This document shows, piece after piece, positions 11,597 to 23,091 of a DNA stretch of 64,000 bases. Each line of letters begins with the position of its first letter. The stretch's first letter is position 1. Origin of the DNA: Kalmusia sp. IMI 367209 (Eukaryota; Ascomycota; Dothideomycetes; Pleosporales; Didymosphaeriaceae); contig JAPEUQ010000013.1 of NCBI GenBank assembly GCA_027946365.1, forward strand, positions 186,001-250,000, written 5' to 3'. The notes under the pieces were generated by a model. That model saw only the letters and a list, made by a program, of their open reading frames with translations, made no database searches and was not told the origin of the DNA. The position numbers were made by a program, and so were the translations under genes.

Positions 11597-13875
11597 TTAT
11601 CCAAGTACAACGGAGATCTTCTCCGTCGCCAACTTTTGCCATACATCTTGTTGCACCCTACCAAGAGCTTCTCTTTGAGCTATGCCTTTTTTCCACTTGA
11701 CCCAGAGTACGTTCGTAAACTCATATACGCCTTTATGCCTCGGACATTCTTCCTTGTTCCACTCGTCGAAGCTCTTCTCTTCAATCGGCTGATTTTGCAC
11801 TTCGCCGGCTGATATCTCAATCAGTTCGACCATCCCGTCCTGTTCTCGATGTACTTCTTCGACGTATGGTCCAGCGTGTAAGCGCGTACAATTCAGTCGC
11901 AGCATTCCACACCACGCGCCGTCTTGATCAAGGAGATCGACAGCTGGACAACTAGATGCTGTGCTATTATATGCTGAGCCAAGCTGAAAGAAGCCATGGT
12001 GCGTGGTACCATTCAAGTATAATGCGGTAATCGGAGGGACGTGCGCTTTATATTGATCACGGATAGGAATAGGGTAGCGAAAGAGCTGCGAAGGCTCACA
12101 GGTATGGTAATATAATTGGCGTTCCGGGTACTTAGCATCTACTTGCGTCGACCAATCCAAAGGCAACCTGTCCTGTTTTACCTCGAAGTCCGGTTGTGCA
12201 AATTCAGATGGTATTCGGACTCGTTTAGCTTCATGTGCCAAATGGGTACAATATGACCATTCCACAGTGCTAAATGTTTTCCACGAGCATTGTTGATCTA
12301 CATTGACTTCATCATCTGATTCGAGCATGTAATTCGCCGCGCTTCGCCAACTCTCGGAGTTCATACTTCCAGCCCAGCCAGCCCAGGACCAAGAAGGTGG
12401 CTGCGTTCCAGTAGCACTTTTGGCGGGTATACGTCGGGTCAGGCGTGTCCAGGGTTGCCACAATAAAGCAGCGTCGAAGCACATCTGAGGTAATCCTGAA
12501 ATGAAGCCCCCAGGAAATGAACGACTCAGATGTGTGAGTATTCCCGCAAAGGCCTGAAGGATGTCTTCCGGGTAGGTGAGGTCACGCCGGTTGTATAAAG
12601 ATACAAGGCGAGCGTAGCGGAACATGTTTGGCCATGGGGCAGCTTCAAAACTGAAACCCGTCTCCGGAGAATGCGTACAGACGCACGCCTGCGTTTCCTG
12701 GGCTGTGTCTACTTCTTGTACTATTTTGTCGTCCAAGTAGTGAATCTCACTCCAGGAAGAACATAGGCATTCCCAATTCACCGTGTTATTGTGGAATACT
12801 ACACGGCGCCTGGAAAGCAGATACTCTTGCATCGTCCAGCCTAGAATGAGTGATAGCAAGTCAATGGGAGATCTTCTGTAGAATGGATTTGAAGCTGGGG
12901 CTTACCTCTAGAATGCCATTTGGTGCGCATGAGATCGAACGCTTCTTGCAGTAATGAGTCCCGTGGATTAAACCCTGATGATACGGATAATGTACGATCA
13001 TTGTTATCAAGCGTCAGTGGCCTCTCCCCATAAAGGCCTGCCGAAGCATCATTGTGTTGTGCTGCAATGAGTGTAAAATACGCGTTGGCATAGATTTTAC
13101 CCATTGCATTAAGTTGGCGCATTTTGCCCGGACCTTCGTCCTGAACGATACAAAATCGGTCCACCCATAGGTATCTCTCCCCCAAACCGCGCACTAGCTC
13201 AAATGCTTGGGATACGACTAGAGGGAGCGTGTTGGTGTCTCTCAAGAGTCCGCCTTTCTCTCTGAAACCTGGCAAAGTCGCTTTAGTAGTGCAAGCTGAT
13301 GCATCATGTCCTCCCCACACGTAAGAAAGTGTTATATACTTTGCATTGGTTAGAATCGGTACTAAGCAGCCATCGACCACATCGATTAACCACCACGGCC
13401 CTTGTTGGGTATCATCGTGAGAGTACGTAGTACTACCGCAGCGTAGACCGTGCGATACTTCGCACTTTCGGACCCAATCACGAATAGTGTGGATTGCGAT
13501 AAATTTTCCTTTTGGCCAATACATTGTTTGGGATGCTGCTCCTACGTTTTTCTCGATATAAGGTGTGAAAGGACGATGGTGAAGTGATACTTCCTTTCTC
13601 TCCTTGCTCGCGTATCGTTTAGTGTGTAGGTACCATTCTGAGGACAGGTGCGAAGAGGCAGACAGTATAGCCTCTATAGGCGAGACCCGGTTAAGTTCAT
13701 CAGACCGCATGTCTGGAGGTAGCCTTGGAAGGTATGGATGATACATTGAGTATGATCTCCGGGAAGCAGGCGCAGCCAAATCTTCTTCATGGTACATAGA
13801 TGGAATGCATCCATCAAATCGCAACGGCTGTTGATCATGATCTGCGCTAGGCTTGGGCTGCGATTGCGGGGCCAT
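11597..13875 (-). CDS. HET-domain protein (heterokaryon incompatibility type)
   Basis: HET domains are death-inducing, TIR-related modules of fungal allorecognition. Two exons: 13875-12906 and 12840-11597, joined across a 65-nt phase-1 intron (GTAAGC..TTCTAG), 737 residues. HET hallmarks: SYVWGG at 184-189, YLWVDRFCIVQD at 235-246, and a YANAYFTLIAA stretch followed by GLYG at 280-283. After the intron the chain continues RGWTMQEYLLSRR, the conserved 'W..QE..LS.R' end of the domain. The C-terminal 400 residues are typical variable HET-protein sequence, with no STAND, WD40 or ankyrin repeats seen, so this is the common HET-only architecture. Which incompatibility locus, if any, it belongs to cannot be told. 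Identification of the domain is secure. Confidence 0.93.
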
Positions 13876-15432
13876 ATTTGAGCGGCCACCAAAGCGAGAT
13901 TGCTGTCGGAATGGCTCGCGAAAGTGCTAGGATTCCAGTTGGAGTGTATTACAGTCTTATGGCAAGAGTGTGGATATATGAAGAAGAAATGAAATGATAT
14001 CCGAAGACGGGTGAGTTTGAGAGGGAAAGATGGCCGAGTTAGCTAGCTGCCTGCGCCACCAAGACTCGGTCTCAGCTTATACAACCCCAAATAATGATCC
14101 GACACTTGAGCAGCAGATCGAGCTCCTAAGATCTTTAATATGGCTTCTAGCCCTCTTAGGCATGGAATAAACTGTTCATCAAGCAATTTGCATTGTCGGT
14201 CTATATCACGTGATCACGCATACTCCAATCATACCTACTAAATTTAATTGCTGAGAAAGGAAATTTTGGCATTGAATAAGCAGTCATTGGGTGATGGTAG
14301 ACCACTGTAAATAATCATTCCATCTCCAAGCCTACCAAACAGTCCGAAGCCACGCTTTTTTCACCTCAAAGTGCTGGAAGTATTCGAAAACATGTCATGA
14401 AAGTCATGACTAGCCCTCTAATTAGTGTGTGGAAGCCTTTTTCTCTAAAGTTTGATGAGATAGTTCTCCTGTCCCATGAGAATATTAAGGCGGCGATAGC
14501 TGCAATGCTTCCACTACAAGACTCTCCCTTGATCACGTTCTCATACAGCGGCAAGCCTGAACACTGGACAAAACCTAGTAAGGGTTGAGTATGTTGTTGT
14601 AACATGGCTCGCGCTGTGTACTCAGATCTTGGCACAGTACCATAGCTATAACACTCACAACAGATCCAGCACTAATCCTTCAGCCTGTAACGTGTAAGCG
14701 TGAGCTTTAACGATTTCCTAGCCTTATCTCACTAGCGCCTATGACATATTCATCTGTAACACTACAGCGTCCACAAAAATCATCTCTTCATCCAGCGTCC
14801 TACTCATCCCCTCATCTATTTACTTTGACACTCTCGTATCCGCTTTCGAGCATCTTCTCCAGGGCTTTGCAGATATGATGATGATGATAATTTTTGCAAC
14901 GTACATTCATGGGCAAATAATCCTGCCGGCTCGTATGAACAGGCCTGGGACAGCATTCTTCCAGTATGCGCATCACGATTGCACAAGCGACTGATAGTCC
15001 CCTCTTGAAAAAACAGATTCAATACCAAGACCGGGTAATTGATCAATAGCAATATGTTTACCCTGGCGACGACACTCGAGACGCGATTTCGGCAACCCGT
15101 ATTTATCCTGGATCACATACGCTGAAATTCGGGTCCTTTGATCGGCTTGCGTTGCGGGATGTTCGCATATCTCGTTGGTCGAGAAAATAGTTCGTCGCCA
15201 AAGTATACGGAACATATTGCTTCTCATGCGACTTCAGTAATGGCAGCTTCGAGCCGGCAGAAGCCATGGGTGTTATCCGAACTTCAATACCGGCAGTTAG
15301 GATCAATCGAACACCGCATCTTAAGTTGAAGCGATAACAAGTATATGAAACGATGGGTCTTCTTCTACTCCCGCAGCATCTGTATTTTCCCCAACATCCA
15401 CCTGCCTTCGATTGCTCTCCGAGATCTTCAGT
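13876..15432. other. Intergenic, no gene recognised
   Basis: About 1.55 kb between two divergent genes, HET (-) and the esterase (+). Several frames of 60-90 codons on both strands overlap one another and show no similarity or plausible splicing. Probably two promoters plus spacer. Confidence 0.55.
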
Positions 15433-16281
15433 ATGCGCGTCCAGTCCATCGTAGCGATAGCAGCCTCGCTGTTTGCGACAGCCCTGGCTGCAACAGCCGG
15501 TTGTGGCAAGACACCTACCCTGAAAGCCGGGAGGAACACAATGACGGTCAACTCAAAAAACAGGGAATGGATCTTAACTCTCCCAAATGACTATAACAAT
15601 ACATACCCATACCGTCTCATATTCGGACTACACTGGCTCAGCGGTAATATGACCGATGTGGCAAATGGGAACATGATCAAACCATACTACGGCATGCCAC
15701 CTCTGCTCAATAATACCGCCATCTTCATTGCTCCCAATGGCCTGTTATCTGGACAATTAAGTGGCTGGGCTAATACCGATGGAGAGGACATCGAGTTCAT
15801 CCGCAGCATCGTCAAAGCAATCGATGCCGACCTGTGCGTTAACGAGAAACTGCGCTTCTCGATGGGGTTCAGTTACGGCGCCGCCATGTCATTTTCGATT
15901 GCCTGCACCCTTGGCAAAGACTTCCGGGCCGTGGCCGCACTATCAGGCGGTCTCCTTAGTGGATGTGCCGGGGGAACTGACCCGGTTGCTTACTATGCCC
16001 AGCACGGCATCGGCGACCAGGTTCTGCCCATTACCACGGGCCGGAGTTTGCGAGACACATTTGTAAAGAACAATGGATGTACGGCACAGTCTCCGCCCGA
16101 ACCGGCGACGGGAAGTAATACGCACGTATTGACAAAGTATGCTGGATGCGCAAATGATAAACCAGTCTGGTGGACAGCGTTCGATGGTGATCATACGCCG
16201 ATTCCTGCAGATGGAGGGGCAAATATGGACAAGACTTTTACGGCAGACCAGGTGTGGCAATTCTTCTCACAATTCACGTAA
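15433..16281 (+). CDS. Secreted feruloyl esterase-like alpha/beta hydrolase (CE1/LpqC type)
   Basis: Predicted secreted esterase releasing ferulate or similar acyl groups from plant cell-wall polysaccharide; it could also be an acetyl-xylan or polyhydroxybutyrate-type esterase. Single exon, 282 residues, in the range of type B/C fungal feruloyl esterases. The start at 15433 is chosen because it opens a clean signal peptide (MRVQSIVAIAASLFATALA) directly before the mature N-terminus with GCGK. Nucleophile Ser147 lies in GFSYGA, catalytic His254 in DGDHTP, and the acid is probably Asp194 in HGIGDQVLP. Several cysteines and N-glycosylation sequons fit secretion. Convergent with the NUP gene, 108 bp apart. 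Confidence 0.85.
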   Translation: MRVQSIVAIAASLFATALAATAGCGKTPTLKAGRNTMTVNSKNREWILTLPNDYNNTYPYRLIFGLHWLSGNMTDVANGNMIKPYYGMPPLLNNTAIFIAPNGLLSGQLSGWANTDGEDIEFIRSIVKAIDADLCVNEKLRFSMGFSYGAAMSFSIACTLGKDFRAVAALSGGLLSGCAGGTDPVAYYAQHGIGDQVLPITTGRSLRDTFVKNNGCTAQSPPEPATGSNTHVLTKYAGCANDKPVWWTAFDGDHTPIPADGGANMDKTFTADQVWQFFSQFT

Positions 16282-16389
16282 GAAGTGAAGTTCGACAGTT
16301 CTCATTCGTTTCGATCATCTATATTAGGACGGCTTGCACTAAAATTGAATGTCCCATTCTAACTTCCAGCCTCCTTCTCTGAGACCCTG

Positions 16390-17640
16390 TCAAGAGTGTT
16401 TCCGAGGTATCTTTGTGCCCCTTCCTCGAGCGTATCTCTTGACGCCTCTCTTGTTCATTGACGTTTGTTCATTGAATATGGACCCCGGCCCAAAATCTGG
16501 CGTCCCGCCGATGCTTCCCAGTATATCACCCACATAATTCGTAGCATTGACACCTTTTTCAAATGTCTCATTCCATCCACCCAGAATACCTTCGATGATC
16601 TTCACGCCTGCAAGATAAATGTTCTGCAGCGCAGGTGCAAAGGCTCCTTGATTCTCCCACCACAGATTGCTCGTCGCAGCTTGGCCCGGGTACTGCCGAT
16701 CCATATCACTAGCCGTTCGCATGATGATAATGCGTGAGAAATCCACGAGACCAGCGGCATGAGCTCGTACCAGAGCTTCCAGCGTGGCATTGTCTTCTTG
16801 CGCTGTGTTGCAATAAACCCCTGTTCCGTTCGTGACTAGCTTCGTATAGTTGCTGAAGGCCTCCCCGAGGATCTTTCCGCTCCAATAGTTGTCGCTGGTC
16901 GCTACATCGCATTCCACGATGCTCGGGGCCTGCGTACCAGCGGCATAGATTCCATCTGGTGTGTCGTATAGAGCGCGATACGCAATTGCTTCTGCGCTGT
17001 CGTTCAATGTAGCTGTTCTGGCAAACCCAACAGCGATTTTGCGCAAGGCGTCGTTAACCTCAAAGACTTCAGTGCCGTAAATAGAGCCCGGGTACTCATC
17101 CGGCGCGTAGCTACCTTGCGGGACATACCCAGTAGAGAAATTCGCCGGGATCTCGCGAGGATCAAATTCGTATTGCAGCGCTACTTGCACAGCATATCGC
17201 GCAAATGTGACAGATGCTATCGTCGCGACTTCCGGATTCACACCACCGATTCCGGATATGAGAAAGTACGTTGAAGTCAGATCGAATTGAGGTGAAAGGA
17301 CAAGTGAGGCGATAGTGACAGCGGCATTGATCTCACCCATGCCGGTAACAAGCTGGCACACCGTTCCATCAGCAGTGCAATGGGCGGATGGGAACTCTGG
17401 GGAAAACCCGGGAACGGTGATGTTTTGAGCCAGGATGTTGAACTCTGGGATTCCGAACCAGACCTCCTCTTCTGATGTAAACATACTGATTATGAAAACC
17501 TTTGGTGTAATCTTGTATAAGTGATATGGAGTCCTCTTGGAGACAATCGGCAGGTCGGCGTCTACCGCTCCAACTGGTGAGGCGAGGACGAGAGAAGGAA
17601 GTATGAGCGCACCAAGCGCCGTGATGATGGGAGCAAACAT
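16390..17640 (-). CDS. Purine nucleoside permease (NUP) family protein
   Basis: Member of the fungal NUP family first described in Candida as a purine nucleoside permease. The sequence looks like a soluble, exported nucleoside phosphorylase-like fold and not a multi-pass carrier. Single exon, 416 residues. The N-terminus is a signal peptide (MFAPIITALGALILPSLVLA). Family hallmarks: PKVFIISMFTSEEEVWF, a GMGEINAAVTIASL stretch, SGIGGVNPE and MRTASDMDRQYPG. A basic C-terminal tail (KRYARGRGTKIPRK) follows. No long hydrophobic membrane segments apart from the leader, so transport is inferred from the family name only. The start at 17640 is supported by the signal peptide. Confidence 0.88.
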   Translation of the reverse strand: MFAPIITALGALILPSLVLASPVGAVDADLPIVSKRTPYHLYKITPKVFIISMFTSEEEVWFGIPEFNILAQNITVPGFSPEFPSAHCTADGTVCQLVTGMGEINAAVTIASLVLSPQFDLTSTYFLISGIGGVNPEVATIASVTFARYAVQVALQYEFDPREIPANFSTGYVPQGSYAPDEYPGSIYGTEVFEVNDALRKIAVGFARTATLNDSAEAIAYRALYDTPDGIYAAGTQAPSIVECDVATSDNYWSGKILGEAFSNYTKLVTNGTGVYCNTAQEDNATLEALVRAHAAGLVDFSRIIIMRTASDMDRQYPGQAATSNLWWENQGAFAPALQNIYLAGVKIIEGILGGWNETFEKGVNATNYVGDILGSIGGTPDFGPGSIFNEQTSMNKRGVKRYARGRGTKIPRKHS

Positions 17641-18173
17641 TCTATCTTCCGATGGCAGCGCCGTGATATGACTGAACCGATGCTTCGAAAAAGGTCACTT
17701 CGAAGCTGAAGAAAAATTGCGAAGCTGAACTTATCAGGCTTGCGTTACCGGGCGGTGATCGTCCTGTTTAGGTCTAGCCGCTATAACGTGATTTGGTGAC
17801 GTACCCTCGTTGTAGATAAGGCAAGCAATTAGAAAGTGGACGGCGGGTGTAATTTTATGTAATAGTGATAAGAACGTTCTCCAGATCATGCAATGTTTCG
17901 GTACATAATTCGGGTGCACGGCCAGATTTTTCCAATTGCGGACGAGTCTAAGCAACGTTCGGGAGCTCGGGCTGCGCAGCTCTTTTGAGGGATTACAAGT
18001 GCCACCTATTGTGTAACCCTTGAAAGGATAATGTCAAACGGCGGATAATGTAGCCTGACTCCATCTTCACTCTCAACGAGCACAAGTTTCCCCAATGGCC
18101 ATGCATTGTTGTCCAAATACCTACCAGACAGACATCACGATTAGCTTTTCGACCTCACAACAGGAACCTAGAC
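17641..18173. other. Intergenic, no gene recognised
   Basis: About 530 bp upstream of the NUP gene and downstream of the beta-lactamase-fold gene, both on the minus strand. Nothing coding seen; should contain the NUP promoter. Confidence 0.55.
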
Positions 18174-20073
18174 TCACCCATCGAAGTCAAACCAATCGCA
18201 AACATCCAGGCCAGGTATCATCATCCTCCAGACCTGCGCTCCTGGGCCAAACTCATCATTCTCTCCCGCGCCTTCCGCCGGCATCAACGCAACTCCAGCA
18301 GGTGTCGAGAAGTACCGCCCCTGCCACTCATCGGTCCAACTCAGGCGATCTAGGCCTTCTAGTGCACTAGTACCATTGATAACAAGGTCTCGAAGATACA
18401 AGATCTGATCTTCATGTTCGATCTTTGCGTAAGTGGCAGAGTTTGTACCATTGTTCTTGACCTCTTCTGCAATGGCACCGCCGTCTTTTCCGTGTCCGTA
18501 CCATCCGGCATATCGAGTTTTCACTTGAGATGACAGTGCTTCTGCAAAAGCGGGCAGAAGATATTCCTGAGCTATGGCCTTTAAGGCTGTTGGTGAGATC
18601 GAAACATAATTAGCGAGTCCGGACACTTGCGATAGAACAATCAGTCCATAACCCAGATTTGGTACCACATCAATCCAAGAATGCCAGCCTCCTCCATCGC
18701 CAGCTTTTCCGTACGTTGCGTATGTCTTGTTAAGACCGGGTGTGCCATTCGATGTTGATACATCAAATAGGTCTATCTCCCAACCAGGTCCCACTAGCTG
18801 CTTTCCATCCGGCAATGCTATGTTAGGTTGCAGTGAGCGGCGACGCTGTGGAAGGCTTATCAGAGAAGGTGGATCCGGACGAAGCCAAACGTGGTGAAGA
18901 TATTTGACGAGATCATTGGCTGAGCTCTGCCGTGTATAAGTATTGATGATCCGAACTAGATGATAGCTTTGCAATTACATACCCACATGCCAGCAGCTGG
19001 ATCGTAGCCGAGCCCTACCACGAGATCGGCCCAGTTCGATCCCCCTGCTACACCTATGCGGGGAAGAAGCTGGTCTGGGATAGGACCGAAAAAACTGCTC
19101 GTCATGTTAAGCGGCGAGAATATTTTCTGCATCGTGAGCTGACTCCAATTCAAATCTGATGCGGTAATTTTGTTGTAATGATTCACGACCGCACCTTCGG
19201 ACATAATGAGCATTGCCTTATACAACATTTGCAATAGTGCTTACTGGCAAGGATGGAGATCCCGACATTTGAGTCTGTTCGATGTTAGTGATGATCTTTC
19301 CACAACCAAGTCTTGAAGACTAACACCCTGCTCGCGTTCCTGGCGCAAACATCAAGTTTGTCTTTGCTGCACGTTCCAGGACACTTTCCGGAGTAGCACC
19401 TGCCCATTTCGCCCCAATAGTTTCCGCATCCGCCTTGCCCGTGGCAGCGACCATATTGAAATCAGTACTGTACCCTTCTCTTGTCAGACCAGATGTATGA
19501 CTGGAAAGCATGCGGAGTGTAATATCTCGCCCGCCATCATTCCAGTCCTTTTCAGGAAGTCGAAATTGTGGAAGAACCAACCGGACAGGGGTATCTAAAG
19601 TGAATTCAACCGTTGCATTTCCAGCTTTCGCTTTCGCAAGGTTTTCGATCACTAGCGCTGAAAAGGCAGCGAAGCTTTTGGAAACCGAGTTGATGCGAAA
19701 TATTGAATCAGATGTCACTTCATTTTCGTCGCCATAGGAAAGCGTTTCGTTCATCTTGAGTATACCATGGTTGTATGTAAAGACACTTTTAGGAGTGGAT
19801 GCGTGGACCTAAGCGCATTTTTTTTCAATCGAAATATCTCGATTTCGTTGACGCGAAACTTACGATGGCGAAGCTGAGTCCATCTTGCGTCGTGTTGATG
19901 AACAAGTCATCTAGGCTCGTCTCAATCGCTTGAAAGGCTAGAGCGATAGCCGGATGATTTAACACGATTGGATTGAAGAGGAGTTTCTGCGGGACATCCG
20001 GAATGCAAGCGGAGGTAGATAGAGAGATAAGTGAAGTCACTAGAAGTGCGCCTGATGCAGTGACCGCTCCCAT
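18174..20073 (-). CDS. Secreted beta-lactamase-fold serine hydrolase (penicillin-binding protein/transpeptidase-like)
   Basis: Fungal class C beta-lactamase-related proteins act as esterases, lactonases, amide hydrolases or acyltransferases. Five exons: 20073-19864, 19808-19325, 19274-19245, 19194-18983, 18926-18174, giving 562 residues in frame. The start at 20073 opens a signal peptide (MGAVTASGALLVTSLISL). The SxxK motif is Ser111-Val-Ser-Lys114 and the second motif Tyr232-Ser-Asn is assembled by a 30-nt micro-exon. Donor GTTAGT is chosen for intron 2 because it yields GYSNVGISIL, whereas the neighbouring GT breaks the frame. GGGWHSW near the middle of the last exon may serve as the third motif. 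N-glycosylation sequons are common. Downstream of the Zn2Cys6 gene in the same orientation with 343 bp between, so a shared function is possible. Confidence 0.82.
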
Positions 20074-20416
20074 GCTTGGAGCTGTGGCGCTCTGCTGGAG
20101 TTCATATAACGGGAACCCTTTGAGGCGGTCCACGATTTTGAAATGAGTCTGCATCAAAGGTATGAGCTGAAGGTGTTCCACCCCGCACGCAGCACAAGCA
20201 TAAGCTGTACCAATCATAGCAGCGATGAAAAAGAACTAGCCTGATCTGGAACGGCTGCATGCGACCTTCCCTTCTAGGATTTTCCAAGATAACGAATGAA
20301 ATTGACAGTGACATCGGAACGATAAGATGCAACTCAGCCGACATTAAAGGCTTGTCCTAGACTAGACGTCAGTCTACCCAGCATCTTCAAAGTATTAAGG
20401 ACTATACCTCATCGTT
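20074..20416. other. Intergenic, no gene recognised
   Basis: About 340 bp between two tandem minus-strand genes. Presumably the promoter of the beta-lactamase-fold gene and the 3' end of the regulator gene. Confidence 0.5.
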
Positions 20417-22682
20417 TTAGTACATAGGACCACCGGCGTTGGCTTCTTCAATGAAAGCGTCCCAGGTAGCCTACATTACTTAGTCAAAGCCACTAAAAAG
20501 AGGAATGACACAGTACTTACCCAGTCGAAACCCGTATCCGTCATACCGACTTCATAAAGGGATTCACCATCTGTGGTGTCAAAATGCGCTTTGGGTAATG
20601 AAGTGTCCAATGATAGGTGAGAAGATCTCGTCCGTGAAATGATCTCAACTCCCACTTCCGTATGGAAGCTATCTAGCATCCTCACAAGAAGCTGATAAAT
20701 AGTCCATGTCTCGTCGCAAGCATGCATCGCTTCTGCCCAGGAACTAGCTGAATTTTCCAAGGCTTGCAAGAGAAAGCTGCTGTCTGGAGAAGCCCCACTA
20801 TCTGAATCCTTCCTTCTGAGCTCCAGCTCCAGGAACAGAAGCATGGCTGCAAGAGCGAAGGTTTGCCGTGCTTGCGAGATCTTGTAGAATGAAGGATCTA
20901 GGTTACGTTGGAAGGTTAATAGTGAAAGTGCAGATGAGACACATCGCTCGCGCGATAATTTGAAGCGATCGTCATCTTTTACTCGTGCCATGAATTTTCG
21001 ATGCAAATTGCACATTCCCAAGTGATACATATGTAAGAGACTGAACGTCGGGAAGTTTGCGACCGTGGGGGGCGCTCTTGTATCTTCGTTGGCTGAAACG
21101 GCTTTCATGTACGCAGGGAAACCCTCAAGCTCGTCCTGCAGAGCGCGGTCAATGTCAAGGACAACTTCATAGGAGCCTAGACGAGGGCGGCTGTTAAAGT
21201 CGGTAACTCGGCTCAGTATAGTGAGCAATCGGCCCTTAACAATCAAATATGTCACCGGAGTATATTCTGAAAGTGGTCGTGAAGGTGGCAAGGCAATGGC
21301 GTCCTCGGATAATTCCCAGTCGTGCAAATTGCGTGGCTCCTTCGTGTCCGAGTGGGTTGCTGGTATCATTCGAGGAAAGTCCACCTGGAATGACGCCATG
21401 TTATCCATACTGATTACTGAAAGCCAAACACGTCGTCGATACTCTGCCCGCAGGATTGAAAAGTTAGGGGACTGAGCAGGGTCACGGTGATAACCCATAT
21501 TTATCGCAGCGCGCACAATCACACCAGTTGTTATCCATAGTGCTCGGCGATTGTCGTCTTTGCGATTCAGCTCGGCAGTGGCATTAAGACGGAGCGTCTC
21601 TACTGTGTATGGTAAACATCTAGCAATGTCTCCGCGTAGTAGACATTGCGCTGTCCGTGTTCTATAAAGCTGGAAGAGCGACTCTGATAGACCCTCATAT
21701 TCTGGTGGCTCGCCATGTTGGTGATACGCAAGCATAACGATGCCGAGGATAGAGAACATGAGACCCAGCCAAATTAGATTCGTTTGAGATGGATCTCTCC
21801 AATGACCTTCTATTTCGCGCCTTAAAGTTGACTCATGGATGATTGCTGCATAAAATGTGAGCGCGCGTTGAACCGTCAAGGTATGCGAAATTAGACGTAC
21901 GAGGGACAGTGATAGGGAAGGTCTGCCGGTCGAAGAACCAGGAGATCTGTCTCTCAACCTCTGGCCTAGGAGGTAGTGTGGATATAATCTCTATACGCTC
22001 AACTGGTGCGACTTGGGTGAAGAGCAAGCTTGATCCATCAATCGTAGCTGACGGCGCGTGGACAAAACTGAATCCAATCGGTGGCTCTTGTTCTTGACCT
22101 AAAACACTCTTGAGCTCACTAATCTAGCTTCAGTCAGACTAGTTCATATAGATACGAGACTAAACAAATGTAAATTAGTACAATTACCTCTTGAAGCACG
22201 AGATGCCAGTCGTTCCCGCCATGGTATACTGAATGGTTACCGTCTACCACCGTCTTTCCAATTAAAGTAGGATTTTGGATTTCAGACGTCGGAGTAAATC
22301 TTGAGTGTCCCGTTGGCGACTCGGCATCTTCAGGTGTACTCTTCCCACGATTAGAAGTCGAAGCTGGGGAGCGCTCTGCGATTAACTGCTTGACCATATG
22401 CTCTAGCTGATCGATCCGCTGACGCATCAAAGGCTTATCTCCGCTGCGACGAGTAGTTGGTACCCCAGTATCTTTATGTCCGCGGAAGTTGCAAGCTTCC
22501 TGCTGGTCGCGGGCTATGCAGTTTTGGCACGGTTTCTCCCGGTTACATTTCAGTCTGAGTAGCTGTTAACGCCGAACCATTGACGGTCTATCGGAGAACT
22601 ATTGGGTGTACTTGACGTACTTCCGGACACGACATGGCTCGCACGACAAAGGAACGCGGGACCGCCGTTGGGTTGGTTGCAT
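20417..22682 (-). CDS. Zn2Cys6 fungal transcription factor with fungal-specific TF domain
   Basis: Nuclear regulator. Five exons: 22682-22621, 22554-22188, 22123-21901, 21845-20521, 20470-20417; 676 residues, all junctions in frame. The zinc cluster is split by intron 1: Cys14, Cys17 (CEPCRVRK) in exon 1, and Cys24, 30, 33, 42 (CNREKPCQNC) in exon 2. A short linker helix (QRIDQLEHMVKQLIAE) follows as dimerisation coiled coil. The fungal-specific TF domain spans roughly 240-450, with RRRVWLSVISMDNMASF as its most typical part. The last 54-nt exon gives the acidic/aromatic tail ATWDAFIEEANAGGPMY, a plausible activation end that a simple reading would miss. Divergent from the SDR gene, 409 bp apart, and upstream of the beta-lactamase-fold gene, which suggests local regulation. 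Confidence 0.88.
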
Positions 22683-22827
22683 GCTGGCTACCCTTGTCAC
22701 TGCTTCGAGGAGGCACGAGCGCGGCGGGATGAGTCAGCCAGCCTCCTCAGGGCTTTGTATAGTACTTTCGCTCTCTGATTGCAATGATGTGAGTTCGGCT
22801 CGGTAGCAGACAGTGGTACAGATGTAA

Positions 22828-22930
22828 CGGAGGTCGCAACCGTGTACTGCTTCAGTTGCGGAGCGCCCTTGGCGCAAACAGACGTAAGGCAGTCACATGA
22901 CCAGCGCGCTTAAGTTAAGTCCGCGGACTT
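22828..22930. promoter_or_regulatory. Candidate Zn2Cys6 operator sites in the TF/SDR divergent promoter
   Basis: The 409-bp interval between two divergent starts contains an inverted CGG pair with a 9-nt spacer (22828-22842) and a perfect 14-bp palindrome AAGTCCGCGGACTT (22917-22930), whose core is CCG immediately followed by CGG. Inverted or everted CGG triplets are the usual target of Zn2Cys6 dimers. A 14-bp palindrome is expected by chance a few times in 64 kb, so this is suggestive only. Confidence 0.3.
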
Positions 22931-23091
22931 TGGTACCCGTCCGATTACTGGTGAGCTTAGTTCCAACTCCATGGACTTGTTAGGCAGAACTGTTTCACTA
23001 TATGACTATCAATTATTGATATAAACATGTCCTTTGTCGGCGAGAATCGCATCGATTTCATTTGGGCGTCGATCCGGCCCATCGATTCGTT

